Program-made: the position numbers and the translations under genes
NCBI GenBank assembly: GCA_012064385.1
Contig: QRDG01000139.1
Coordinates: forward strand, 669,869 to 733,868
DNA: 64,000 nucleotides
DNA from: Puccinellia tenuiflora
Lineage: Eukaryota > Streptophyta > Magnoliopsida > Poales > Poaceae
Reading direction: 5' to 3'
The notes under the pieces: model-generated
What the model was told of the DNA's origin: nothing
The model's database searches: none
The model's input: only the letters and a program-made list of their open reading frames with translations
In this document: positions 44,979 through 57,127 of the stretch, piece by piece
Layout: each line of letters opens with the position of its first letter
How positions within the stretch are numbered: position 1 is the stretch's first letter

Positions 44979-47900
44979 TGTAGCGCCCTGACCCCAGAAC
45001 TATACAGTGAAGCGTTGTGCAACCGGTCATGCTACACAATCGAAGGTTACTGGTTTTACCAATCCCAGGCCAACACCGTTGGCAGGTGTGTTCGGAATGG
45101 ATCATCGGCACACAACACCTCGATCATGCCATAAGCTCAGACATCGCTATCACGTATAGTAGAGAGATCAAGACTTGTGGAACAACTGGCACATTGCAGA
45201 CTCTACGACACAAAAACTCATATAGCAACTCATATATGAGAAAGATACAAATATTACACACAAAAGGGATCACAGATCCATCAGTACATCATGCGGAAGC
45301 GAAGTAGTGTTGTCTAGTACAACAAGATGCAAATATGGCCTAAGAGGCCTACAAATAAGCATAACCCAAGCCAGCTTCTTCCACGGTCCCAAGCTGCCAC
45401 CTGGGAAACTCGGACTACTAGTCGACGTCCACGAAGAACCCACCTAGCTGCTCGGTGTCGTCCTCCTCTGAAATACAAATATAGAGGCAGCAAAGAGAGA
45501 CTGAGTATGACGTACTCGCAAGTTTAGTAGGGCGATATAGGCCCAATGCTGACGGAGGCTCTAAAGCTGTTTAGTAGCTATTTTGCATAAAGCTAGATTT
45601 CATAAACAAAGATAGCAATGACCCATGGCATCAACTACTCAGAATGTTTTCCATAGAGGGGTAAGAGAGTACCTATCATCTTCGGTTCTCGTCAAACCAA
45701 CTTGTAGCCAAAAACCACTCATCTCATCGAAAGGCACTCCCTCGAATCACCCTCAAGGAAATGAACCTTTGAAACACACGTTGAGTTGCAACCTTTAGCT
45801 GCCAAATTAATTAATTAAGGTTAAGGTTCTCTATGAGCTAATCCGCCTTTCCCAAGAGTTCGTCCATAACCGTGGACACGGCTTTTCAAAAAGATTTACC
45901 CTGTAGGGGTGTACTATTTTACCCATTGGTACCGTCCGGCTCACCTGCTTGGCCCTCTTCCGGGGAAGGCCGGCGAGCAAGGGCGGTTAAACCTTTGCCT
46001 CACGTGAGACTATCCAAGAGTCATCTGTGGCCACAGGGCAAGTTTACCCAGCCTATTTCAACCCCTGCCCCATCGCCACATCCTAAACACAAATCCTCAT
46101 CAACATTTTGGAAATGGAAAACCGAACTAGAGGACCTTTGGATACGCCCACACAAGTTATTCAGTTAGTAAGGCGCCCGTACACCCACCAATGGCAGCAC
46201 GCTCGATTCTTGGTTCTAGCTAAAAGCACTCTCAACCTAGGCGGCATGAATGAGGCAAAACACCATCCCCGATGGCAACTCATCCAAGCCTTTTAGCAAT
46301 TTTATTATACACCTCAAGTAACCATCACGTCCGAACATTCCATCATCAACATCAATATGGAATTTAATCAACGGACATAACTAGAATTTGACTAAGCATG
46401 GCTAAGCATAGCTAAGCATGTATAACAACAATTATAACTTGTATCCGACCAACATATCAACCCTAGAGTTCATAGGAGGGGGAACATGGGATGGTTCAGG
46501 GGATAAACATGCATTCATAGGATAATCTACATCTTGATCAAAATTGACATTGGAATCGCATGCAATATTATAGTGGAGAAAATAAGTTTATAAAACAATG
46601 GGATTCTAGATGCCAAGAAGGTTAGGTTATCTCTTGCCTTGCTGCCGGGGCGTGTAGTACTGCTCGTCGGGGTAGGTAGAGAGACCCTCGACTCCGGAAT
46701 CTATCGATGCCCAAAATAATAACAAAGGAACAAATAAATCACACGAAGTCAAGGTGCAATGCACAATCACATGATGACATGACAAGTTTATGCATCAATA
46801 TCACATTTAATTTATTTAACAAATTAAATGGAGTTCCAAGTAATTAGGCAATTATTTGGAAAATACCCCATATTTAACTTAATGTCCAATTGTTCATAAA
46901 TGATCACATTATTTAGAATTTTCTCAAATATGCATGAACATGACATGATTAAAAAGGTTTTGTTCTTCCGATCATTTCGGTACCTCATTTGTAAATTTCT
47001 GAGTAACGAAGAATAAATAGCGAATTAAATAATTAATTGAATTTAATTCTTTTAATCAAATTATGAATAAGATCAAATAAATATTTGTGATCATGATGTG
47101 ATATTAGCATGGTTTGATTGCATTTGAAGTGTTGATCACATTGATATCTTATTCATAATTTTTGGATCAATAGTTAATAAGTTATGATTTTCCTAACTTT
47201 TGGTATTATTTAAGCCAATTTAGGAATTCATAATTAAACAACAAGAATATAATTTCAAAAGACAACTACAATTATTCTAAATTTTAGGGTTTGTTTTACT
47301 GAACATTTTGGTATTTTGTTTGCTTTTTTTGAAGCAATATTTAAAGAGATATGAATTATTCAAATTTGTTTTGATTTCAAAAAGGAAACAAATTTCCCAG
47401 ACAGGCCTGCCTAATGCCGGCCAGGCCGGGCTGCAGGCCGGGTGGGTGCCCGAAGGCACCGGCCTTTGGCCGGCCCAGTCCGGGCGTGCGAGGCCGGGTG
47501 GGTGGCCCAGGCTTTCGGCCCAATGCCGGCCCAGGCCGGGCGCTCAGGTCGGGCACCAACCCGAGGCCTCCGGCCTTAGGCCGGCCCAAGCAGCGGCCAG
47601 GCCGGGCGCTCGGAGATGGTGACGCCGGCGGCGATCGGAGCCGACTCGACAGCGACATAGGAAGAGGGGGAGCGGGATGGGGCCAGAGCGGATGCAACGC
47701 TCACCAGGAAAACGCGGAGCAGGTCGGGGAGGCGCGGGAATGGCCGGCGGTGACGGAATCGGTTCCGGCGAGCGGCAGCCGCGGCGGAAGGAGACGAGGA
47801 CGAATGCGTCGGCCCCGACTTCCCCGGCTCGATTCCTTTGGTGGGAAGAGAGAGGAGAACGCGGCAGACCTCGTCGTGGTCTTCGATTCATGCGGAGAGC

Positions 47901-48806
47901 CCCGGGACAACGACATCGAGCTCGACATGGTGGCGGCGATGGAGCTCGGCCTCGGTGAGAGAGAGGAAAAACAACGGGAGAGCAGGGGGAGAAAGGGAGC
48001 AGGTGAGGTGGTCCAGAACGTCGGGGGCGTGCTTGACCTCCAGGGGGCTACGGGGACGACGTCCACGGGTGGGGCACGGCGGCATGGCCGGCGGCATGGC
48101 GCCAGTGGCCATGGCCGCCACTGTGCGGGAAAAGAACTTTTTGCGAAAACCCCCTTGCTTCCATTTTCTGTTATTACAAAGGAGCCCAGCAGCAGAATTT
48201 GCAATTTAATTGGGGCCTTTAAACAATTTTATAAAATACACAAAATTTCATGTGGGCTCCACTTGACCTTTAGGTGCTCCACAAAAATTGGTGAGGCAAA
48301 ATAAAATGTTTTGGCCAACCTTTGTTCACAATTTTTAGTTATAGTCATTTTTGACCATTTCCAATTTGTATTTATTTAAAGCACTTAAACATTTCCAAAA
48401 ATACTGAAAATATTCATGGAGGCTCTAACAATAACATTGAAGCTCCCCATGATTTTAGTTTGAATTTTTGAAAGTTTTAAATTGGTTTCAAAAATAGAAA
48501 TTGAATTAAGCCAATTTGAATGCTCATGTTCATTTCTTATTTGCCAAAATTTGGAAATTGAGAATTGGGGATAAAATGCAAACTTGGAACTTCCTAAACA
48601 ATTTGGAAGTACAAGAATGAGTTGGTTGACAAGTTGAGCAATTGTATTTGGTTTGGATGCTTGGGAAGTTTGCCTCCCCATTTTAGTTGCTTGCATATGT
48701 TGGTAGTTTAGAAATAGCAATTTTCATATGCGTGCCATGATGCAAACAAGGATGCAAAAGTGGAAAAATTCTTCGTATTTTTCATTACAAAGATGGGGCT
48801 GTTACA
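44979..48806 (-). repeat. 3' LTR of the family X element (3828 bp)
   Basis: TGTAGCGCCCTGACC...GGGGCTGTTACA. Shared motif at 45862-45883; GC minisatellite at 47403-47610. Partner at 52283-56066. Confidence 0.95.
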
Positions 48807-48826
48807 ATTCTACCCCCCGTTATAAG
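48807..48826 (-). promoter_or_regulatory. polypurine tract of the family X element
   Basis: The minus strand reads CTTATAACGGGGGGTAGAAT directly before the LTR start TGTAACAGCC. Confidence 0.8.
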
Positions 48827-48843
48827 AATCTCATCCTGAGATT

Positions 48844-49008
48844 CTAGGCTTGAGTGAAGAAGGTGGGATATTCCTGTCGAAGACTAGTTTCTCGCTCCCA
48901 AGTCGCTTCTTCTTCGAAATGGTTAGACCATTGGATTTTGAGAAACTTGATGGTCTTGTTGCGGGTTTTCCTCTCCGCTTCATCCAAGATGCGGATAGGA
49001 TGCTCGTG
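48844..49008 (-). pseudogene. chromodomain of the family X element
   Basis: It follows an in-frame TAA (49009-49011) that ends the integrase segment. Its 54 codons read a typical chromodomain core (IRILDEAERKTRNKTIKF, then WSNHFEEEATWERE) and end at TAG 48844-48846. It resembles the C-terminal domain of the intact polyprotein at 12877-17364, which supports placing both families in the chromovirus/Tekay group. The segment is too short for a standard ORF search. Confidence 0.85.
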
Positions 49009-49380
49009 TTAGGTCAGATCCTCCTGCATGTCCAACATCTCATGATCAACCCCACGGATTGGATCTTTGAAGCAACGACGGAGTTGGGAGACATGGAACA
49101 CATCATGCACATTCGGAAAGTTGGAGGGCAACTCAAGTTGATAGGAGAGATCTCCTCGCTTGGCTAGGACGGTGAAAGGACCAACATAGCGAGGTGCCAA
49201 TTTGCCCTTGATTCTGAAGCGACGAACGCCACGGAGAGGAGAGACTCGAAGATAGGCCTTGTCACCAATTTCATAGTGGACCTCTTGATGGTGCTTGTCA
49301 TAGTAGATTTTCTGCCGGGATTGAGCAGCCTTGAGATTATCCTGAATGATACGGACCTTCCCCTCGGCATTTTCTCCCAT
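49009..49380 (-). pseudogene. integrase C-terminal region, family X
   Basis: It carries the GDKAYLRVSPLRGVRRFRIKG stretch and the VFHVSQLRRC end, typical of the chromoviral integrase tail. It is in a different frame from the integrase core upstream. About 25-30 residues that normally link the two are missing (compare residues 1285-1310 of the intact polyprotein), so a small deletion caused the frameshift near 49375. Confidence 0.8.
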
Positions 49381-49957
49381 AAAGGACCTCAAAGGGAGCC
49401 ATTTGGAGGCTAGCCTGATAGCTGTTGTTGTAGGAGAACTCGGCGAGAGGGAGGTACTTTTCCCAGCCCTTACCGAAGGATATGACACAAGCTCGAAGCA
49501 TGTCCTCAAGAACTTGGTTCACCCTTTCAGTTTGACCATCGGTTTGAGGGTGATAGGCGGTGCTGAAGTTGAGACGGGTTCCGAAAGCCTTTTGGAAGCT
49601 TTGCCAAAATTTGGACACAAACAGGCTTCCACGGTCTGAAATGATCCTCAAAGGTACCCCGTGCAAGGGAATAATCCGGGCCATATACAACTCCACCAAT
49701 TTAATGGAGTTGATATCCTCTCGAACCGGAAGGAAATCGGCAACTTTGGATAGACGGTCAATGACCACCCAAATGGCATTGTTACCCTTTTGTGATCTTG
49801 GAAAACCGGTGATGAAATCCATACCCACTTCATCCCACTTCCACTCGGGAATGGCTATGGGATGGAGGGTACCTGCTGGCCTTTGATGTTCAGCCTTCAC
49901 TTTGCGACAGACAACGCATTCAGCAACATACTCGGCGATCTCGCGCTTCATGCAAGA
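49337..49957 (-). pseudogene. integrase core, family X
   Basis: It reads the zinc-binding Cys pair (ECVVCRKVK), then GMDFITGFP, IISDRGSLF and GQTERVNQV. All three catalytic residues are present. It is separated from the upstream segment by an in-frame TAG (49958-49960) in FW*SC, where W is expected (TGG to TAG), and from the downstream tail by a frameshift. Confidence 0.85.
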
Positions 49958-50305
49958 CTACCAGAATTGAGGGCGAAGATCTTGGTACATTTTGGTGCTA
50001 CCCGGATGAATAGAGATGGGTGACTCCTGAGCTTCTGAGAGGATCAACTCTTTGGTGTTCCCACTCTTGGACACCACTAGACGGTCACCGAAATAGACAA
50101 CACCATTTTCATCAACCGAGAAACAATTGGCCTTCCCATTAGCTATTTTCTCTTTGATCTCGAGGATTTCAGCATCATTTTGCTGGGCGGCCTTGATTTC
50201 ATCCTCAAGAGTGGATTTGATCAAGAGGTTAGCTAGATAACCGGAGGGAACTGTCTCCAGATTCAACCTAGCAAATTCCTCATGGAGCAGGTTGTTCCTT
50301 TTCAA
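49958..50305 (-). pseudogene. linker and start of the integrase zinc region, family X
   Basis: It reads the poorly conserved RNase H-integrase linker and the SIHPGSTKMYQDL histidine region. A frameshift in about 50280-50305 separates it from RNase H, and a TAG separates it from the integrase core. Confidence 0.8.
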
Positions 50306-51341
50306 CCATCACGGTGTTACAATAGGCCTTGCGACTCAAACAATCGGCCACGACATTGGCCTTGCCGGGCTGATAGTTGAGGGTCACATCATAGTCTTTG
50401 ATTAACTCCAACCATCTTCGCTGCCTCAAATTCAGATCCGGCTGGGTGTATAGATATTTCATACTTTGATGGTCAGAATAGATCTCGCAACAGTTGCCCA
50501 ACAGGTAGGGCCTCCATTGCTTCAGAGCATGTACCACGGCAGCAAGCTCTAGATCATGCATTGGATAATTTCGCTCATGTGGTTTGAGTTGACGGGAAGC
50601 ATAGGCGAGAACATGGCCTTCTTGCATCAACACACAGCCCAAACCTTGGAGTGAGGCATCACAATAGACGACAAAATCTTTGTCGGTGTCAGGAAGGACG
50701 AGCACCGGAGTGGTGGTGAGCTTGACCTTGAGGGTTTGGAAACTTTCTTCAGCCTTGTCTGACCACACAAATTGTTTGTTCTTCTTGAGGAGGTCAGTCA
50801 GTGCTTTGGCTATTTTGGAAAAGCCCTCGATGAATCGGCGGTAATAACCCGCCAACCCAAGAAAGCTTCGGATATCTTTGACGGACTTGGGAGTTGGCCA
50901 ATCCAGGATTGCCTGAATATTGTCAGGTATCACCGCTACTCCAGCAGCTGACACCACGTGATCGAGAAAAATGAGCTCCTTTAGCCAAAACTCACACTTG
51001 GAGAACTTGGCATAGAGGCGGTGATCTCGAAGCTTGGTCAAGACTAGTCGAAGATGCTCAGCAAGTTCTTCGGTTTTGGAGTAGACAAGGATGTCATCGA
51101 TGTAAATGATGACAAACTTGTTGAGGTACTCGTGGAAGATGGAGTTCATCAGCCTCATCAATGTAGCCGGAGCATTTGTGAGGCCGAAGGACATGACGGT
51201 GTACTCATATAACCCATAGCGGGTAGTGAAAGCCGTCTTCGGAATATCCTCCTTTCTGATTTTTATCTGATGGTAGCCTGACCTCAGATCCATCTTGGAG
51301 AATACCGTTGCACCAGCTAGCTGGTCGAACAAGTCAGTTAT
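50280..51341 (-). pseudogene. reverse transcriptase (palm onward) and RNase H, family X
   Basis: It reads SKMDLRSGYHQIK, the RT active site YIDDILVYS (near 51095), the FLGLAGYYRRFIEGF connection, and RNase H with VYCDASLQGLG and HDLELAAVVHALK. It is in frame with the RT start upstream, apart from a TGA at 51342-51344 whose context suggests an original CGA. Closest in style to the intact Tekay polyprotein in this window. Confidence 0.88.
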
Positions 51342-51850
51342 TCAAGGAATGGGGTACTTGTTCTTGATGGTCACCGCATTCAGAGGGCGGTAATCAACAA
51401 CCAGCCGAGGAACATTGGTATCCCTCTTCTTGACAAAGATGATCGGGCAGCCCCAAGGTGAGCTACTTGGCCGGATGAACTCCTTTTCTAGCAGCTCATC
51501 AAGTTGCTTCTTTAGTTCAGTTAGTTCTTCCGTTGACATGCGGTAGGGCCTCTTGGAAATTGGGGTGGTTCCCGGAACCAACTCAATCACAAACTCCATG
51601 CTGCAATCAGGTGGCATGCCGGGCAATTCCTCCAAAAAAACATCGGGGAAATCACACACCACAGCAACTTCATGCATTTCTGGCGGGGTGGTTCCTTCCA
51701 GGAACCATAGACTAATCTCCGGGGAGAGAGGAGTGGCTGTGGACGGAGTTGCAGAAGTTGGGAACCAGTAACGCACCTCCCCATAGCTTGGGTGGATCAC
51801 TGTGACAGTCTTGGCAGCACAGTCCAGGTTGGCCTGATACTTGACTAACT
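51342..51850 (-). pseudogene. end of protease and start of RT, family X
   Basis: It reads DVFLEELPGMPP, KRPYRMSTEELTELKKQLDEL and the RT fingers. The frame is open back to a TAG near 51850 in GMD*LVKY, where W is expected. A further ~100 bp reads protease-like residues before homology ends near 51950. The gag gene, the protease active site and part of the leader have been deleted between there and the PBS. Confidence 0.82.
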
Positions 51851-51949
51851 AGTCCATGCCCAGAATAACATCGATCCCATCTGACTTCAGGGCTATCAGT
51901 GAGAATGGGAAGGGTATTGACCCTACGAAAATCTGAACCTCAGGAGCTA

Positions 51950-52267
51950 TCCAATTTGCAGATATGGAGAATTAGATAGCTCAAGCACAAAACAGATTTA
52001 GTCAACCACGGTGACATCACGTCATCGTGGTGATATCATACGGATACAATGGGCTCGAGACATAACTGGACGGTAAGAACCCAAACCCCGAGAACCTAAA
52101 CTTTGACACCAAGCTCAAAACAAAAGAGATAAGAATCAGAGTAGAGCGAGTTGGATGAGGAGTAAAAAGAATCCTAAGAAGGTTTTCACAACTCATTTTT
52201 AGGTTATAAATAATTTTCAACTAGACTCGACATCGACCAATAGAAAGGGTTTCCTACAGGCAGTCCT
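51950..52267. other. leader remnant of the family X element after gag deletion
   Basis: Non-coding sequence lies between the truncated protease and the PBS. An intact relative would carry gag, and in family Z also orf0, here; neither is visible. Confidence 0.6.
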
Positions 52268-52279
52268 GCTCTGATACCA
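52268..52279 (-). promoter_or_regulatory. primer-binding site, initiator tRNA-Met, family X
   Basis: The minus strand reads TGGTATCAGAGC three bases inside the 5' LTR border, as in family Z. Confidence 0.93.
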
Positions 52280-52282
52280 ACT

Positions 52283-55200
52283 TGTAGCGCCCCGACCCCA
52301 GAACTATACAGTGAAGCGTTGTGCAAACCGGTCATGCTACACAATCGAAGTTTACTGTGTTTACCAATCCCGGGCCAACACCGTTGGCAGGTGTGCTCGG
52401 AATGGATCATCGGCACACAACACCTCGATCATGCCATAAGCTCAGACATAGCTATCACGTATAGTAGAGAGATCAAGACTTGTGGAACAACTGGCCCATT
52501 GCAGACTCTACGACACAAAAACTCATATAGCAACTCATATATGAGAAAGATACAAATATTACACACAAAAGGGATCACAGATCCATCAGTACATCATGCG
52601 GAAGCGAAGTAGTGTTGTCTAGTACAGCAAATATGGCCTAAGAGGCCTACAAATAAGCATAACCCAAGCCAGCTTGTTCCACGGTCCCAAGCTGCCACCA
52701 GGGAACCCCGGACTACTAGTCGACATCCACGAAGAACCCACCTAGCTGCTCGGTGCCGTCCTCCTCTGAAATACAAATATAGAGGCAGCAAAGAGAGACT
52801 GAGTACGACGTACTCGCAAGTTTAGTAGGGCGATATAGGCCCAATGCTGACGGAGGCTCTAAAGCTGTTTAGTAGCTATTTTGCATAAAGCTAGATTTCA
52901 TAAACAAAGATAGCAATGACCCATGGCATCGACTACTCAGAATGTTTTCCAAAGAGGGGTAAGAGAGTAACTTTCATCTTCAGTTCTCGTCAAACCAACT
53001 TGTAGCCAAAAACCACTCATCTCATCCAAAGGCACTCCCTCGAATCACCCTCGAGGAAATGAACCTTTGAAACACACGTTGAGTTGCAACCTTTAGCTGC
53101 CAAATTAATTAATTAAGGTTAAGGTTCTCTATGAGCTAATCCGCCTTTCCCAAGAGTTCGTCCATAACCGTGGACACGGCTTTTCGAAAAGATTTACCCT
53201 GCAGGGGTGTACTATTTTACCCATTGGTACCGTCCGGCTCACCTGCTTGGCCCTCTTCCGGGGAAGGCCGGTGAGCGGGGGCGGTTAAACCTTTACCTCG
53301 CGTGAGACTATCCAAGAGTCATCTGTGGCCACAGGGCAAGTTTACCCAGCCTATTTTAGCCCCTGCCCCATCGCCACATCCTAAACAAAAATCCTCATCA
53401 ACATTTTCTTTTCCACTCACATGCAAATGGAAAACCAAACTAGAGGACCCTTGGATATGCCCGCACAAGTTATTCAGTTAGTAAGGCGCCCATACACCCA
53501 CCAATGGCAGCACGCTCGGTTCTTGGTTCTAGCTAAAAGCACTCTCAACCTAGGCGGCAAGAATGAGGCAAAACACCATCCCCGATGGCAACTCATCCAA
53601 GCCTTTTAGCAATTTTATTATACACCTCAAGTAACCATCACGTCCGAACATTCCATCATCAACATCAATATGGAATTTAATCAACGGACATAACTAGAAT
53701 TTGACTAAGCATGGCTAAGCATAGCTAAGCATGTATAACAACAATTATAACTTGTATCCGGCCAACACATCAAACCTAGAGTTCATAGGAGGGGGAACAT
53801 GGGATGGTTCAGGGGATAAACATGCATTCATAGGATAATCTACATCTTGATCAAAATTGACATTGGAATCGCATGCAATATTATAGTGGAGAAAATAAGT
53901 TTATAAAACAGTAGGACTCTAGATGCCAAGAAGGTTAGGTTATCTCTTGCCTAGCTTGCTGCCGGGGCGTGTAGTACTGCTCGTCGGTGTAGGTAGAGAG
54001 ACCCTCGACTCCGGAATCTATCGATACCCAAAATAATGACAAAGGAACAAATAAATCACACGAAGTCAAGGTGCAATGCACAATCACATGATGACATGAC
54101 AAGTTTATGCATCGATATCACATTTAATTTATTTAACAAATTAAATGGAGTTCCAAGTAATTAGGCAATTATTTGGAAAACACCCCATATTTAACTTAAT
54201 GTCCAATTGTTCATAAATTATCACATTATTTAGAATTTGCTCAAATATGCATGAACATGACATGATTAAAAAGGTTTTGTTCTTCCGATCATTTCGGTAC
54301 CTCATTTGTAAATTTCTGAGTACCGAAGAATAAATAGCGAATTAAATAATTAATTGAATTTAATTCTTTTAATCAAATTATGAATAACATCAAATAAATA
54401 TTTATGATCATTATGTGATATTAGCATGGTTTGATTGCATTTGAAGTGTTGATCACATTGATATCTTATTCATAATTTTTGGATCAATAGTTAATAATTT
54501 ATGATTTTCCTAACTTTTGGTATTATTTAAGCCAATTTAGGAATTCGTAATTAAACAACAAGAATATAATTTCAAAAGACAACTACAATTATTCTAAATT
54601 GTAGGGTTTGTTTTACTGAACATTTTGGTATTTTGTTTGCTATTTTTTAAGCAATATTTAAAGAGATATGAATTATTCAAATTTGTTTTGATTTCAAAAA
54701 GGAAACAAATTTCCCATACAGGCCGGCCTAATGCCGGCCAGGCCGGGCTGCAGACAGGGTGGGTGCCCGAAGGCACCGGTCTTTGGCCGGCCCAGTCCAG
54801 GCGTGCGAGGCCGGGTGGGTGGCCGAGGCTTCCGACCCAATGCCGGCCCAGGTCGGGCGCTCAGGCCGGCCCAAGCAGCGGCCAGGCCGGGCGCTCGGAG
54901 ATGGTGACGCCGGCGGCGACCGGAGCCGACTCGACGGCGACAGAGGAAGAGGGGGAGCGGGATGGGGCCAGAGCGGATGCAACGCTCACCAGGAAAACAC
55001 GGAGCAGGTCAGGGAGGCGCGGGGATGGCCGGCGGTGACGGAATCGGTTCCGGCAAGCGGCGGCCGCGGCGGAAGGGGACGAGGACGAATGCGTCGGCCC
55101 CGACTTCCCCGGTTCGATTCCTTTGGTGGGAAGAGAGAGGAGAACGCGGCAGACCTTGCCATGGTCCTCGATTCGTGCGGAGAGCCCTGGGACGATGGCG

Positions 55201-56066
55201 TCGAGCTCGACATGGTGGCGGCGATGGAGCTCGGCCTCGGTGGGAGAGAGGAAAAACAACGGGAGAGCAGGGGGAGAAAGGGAGCAGGTGAGGTGGTCCA
55301 GGTCGTCGGGGGCGTGCTTGACCTCCAGGGGGCCACAGGGACGACGTCCACGAGTGGGGCACGGCGGCATGGTCTGCGGCATGGCGCCAGTGGCCATGGC
55401 CGCCACTGTGCGGGAAAAGAACTTTTTGCGAAAACCCCCTTGCTTCCATTTTCTGTAATTACAAAAGAGCCCAGCAGCAGAATTTGCAATTTAATTGGGG
55501 CCTTTAAACAATTTTATAAAATACACAAAAATTCATGTGGGCTCCACTTGACCTTTAGGTGCTCCACAAAAATTGGTGAGGTAAAATAAAATGTTTTGGC
55601 CAACCTTTGTTCACAGTTTTTAGTTATAGTCATTTTTGACCATTTCCAATTTGTATTTATTTAAAGCACTTAAACATTTCCAAAAATACTGAAAATATTC
55701 ATGGAGGTTCTAACAATAACATTGAAGCTCCTCATGATTTTAGTTTGAATTTTTGAAATGTTTAAATTGGTTTCAAAAATAGAAATTGAATTAAGCCAAT
55801 TTGAATGCTCATGTTCATTTCTTATTTGCCAAAATTTGGAAATTGAGAATTGGGGATAAAATGCAAACTTGGAACTTCCTAAACAATTTGGAAGTCCAAG
55901 AATGAGTTGGTTGACAAGTTGAGCAATTGTATTTGGTTTGGATGCTTGGGAAGTTTGCCTCCCCATTTTAGTTGCTTGCATATGTTGGTAGTTTAGAAAT
56001 AGCAAACAAGGATGCAAAAGTGGAAAAATTCTTCGTATTTTTCATTACAAAGCTGGGGCTGTTACA
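52283..56066 (-). repeat. 5' LTR of the family X element (3784 bp)
   Basis: TGTAGCGCCCCGACC...GGGGCTGTTACA. Shared motif at 53160-53181. Its GC minisatellite (about 54719-54890) is shorter than in the partner LTR. Confidence 0.95.
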
Positions 56067-56480
56067 GAACCCGGCAATCTGGTCGACTGCTCTTCTGTAA
56101 GCTGCCATATTTGCATCCTTTGAGTCCCAAGTTCCTGACACTTGTTGGGCTACGAGATCCAAGTCTCCAAGACACCTGATTCGCTTAACATTCATCTCCT
56201 TGGCCAAGCGGAGTCCATGTAACAATGCCTCGTATTCTGCCATGTTGTTGGTGCAGTCAAAGTGCAGCTGAAGGACATAGGCCAACTTGTCTTCCTTAGG
56301 TGAAGTCAAAACGACGCCGGCTCCTGATCCCTCGAGTTGTCTGGATCCGTCAAAGTGCATTGTCCAATACTTAGAGCACGGTGTGTTTGGTGAAGATGTG
56401 AAGTCGGTCCAATCATTGACAAAATCTATCAAAGCTTGTGACTTGATAGCGGTGCGCGGCTCATATGTGATGTGGTAGGA
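56067..56480 (-). pseudogene. Tat second (archaeal-type) RNase H, N-terminal part
   Basis: It reads HFDGSRQLEGSGAGVVL (first catalytic Asp), NNMAEYEALLHGL (Glu) and GDLDLVAQQVSG (Asp), then stops at the inserted element. The domain finishes at 44979 leftward. Plant Tat elements are known for carrying this extra RNase H beside the original one. A frameshift near 56470 separates it from the preceding domain. Confidence 0.88.
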
Positions 56481-57127
56481 CCCAATTCAATTGCCCACTT
56501 GGCAACTGGTCCCGTCGCGTCTCTATTGCGAATGATTTCTGCTAGTGGTGCTGAACTCACCACCTTGATAGAGTGCTCTTGAAAGTAATGCTTGAGCTTT
56601 TGACTTGCTAAAAAGACTCCATATACCATCTTTTGCCACTGTGGGTACCTTTGCTTGGAATCAGTGAGTACCTCACTAATATAGTAGACAGGGCGCTGTA
56701 CTGGATACTCCTTTCCCTCCTCCTTCCGTTCCACAACTACCACTGTGCTGACAACTCTCTCGTTGGCAGCTACATATAGTAACATGGGCTCCTTATCTGT
56801 AGGAGCTGCAAGGACTGGTATTGTTGACAAAGTTTTCTTCAACTCCTCAAAAGCGTCATCATCTTCTTTGTCCCATAAGAACTTGTCTGACTTCTTCAGG
56901 AGCCGGTAGAGAGGACCCGCCTTCTCTCCGAGTCGTGATATGAATTTGCTTAAAGCTGCAACACGGCCTGTAAGCTTCTGGACATCCTTTAAACAAGTCG
57001 GCTTTTGCAGATTACTAATAGCCTTGATTTTCTCCGGGTTTGCCTCAATCCCTCTCTCTGAGACGATGAAGCCAAGTAGTTTGCCTGCTAGAACTCCAAA
57101 TACACACTTGCCTGGATTCAACTTCAT
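56429..57127 (-). pseudogene. Tat RT C-terminus and original RNase H
   Basis: It reads LNPGKCVFGVLAGKLLGF, the connection (LTGRVAALSKFISRLGEKA), and a degenerate RNase H (LLYVAANERVVSTVVV), where the usual Asp of the first motif is absent, as is common in Tat elements. The frame differs from both neighbours. Confidence 0.87.

Larger units (their letters stand above)
44979..56066 (-). mobile_element. internally deleted Tekay element, family X, nested in the Tat element
   Basis: Two ~3.8 kb LTRs (44979-48806 and 52283-56066) flank a short 3.5-kb interior on the minus strand. It has an initiator-Met PBS next to the right LTR and a PPT next to the left one. Gag and most of protease are deleted; RT, RNase H, integrase and chromodomain remain but are broken. 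It splits the second RNase H of the Tat element. The flanks are GAACC (right) and a GATT-like left flank, which can be read as a 5-bp duplication that lost one A and had two C-to-T changes. Confidence 0.93.
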
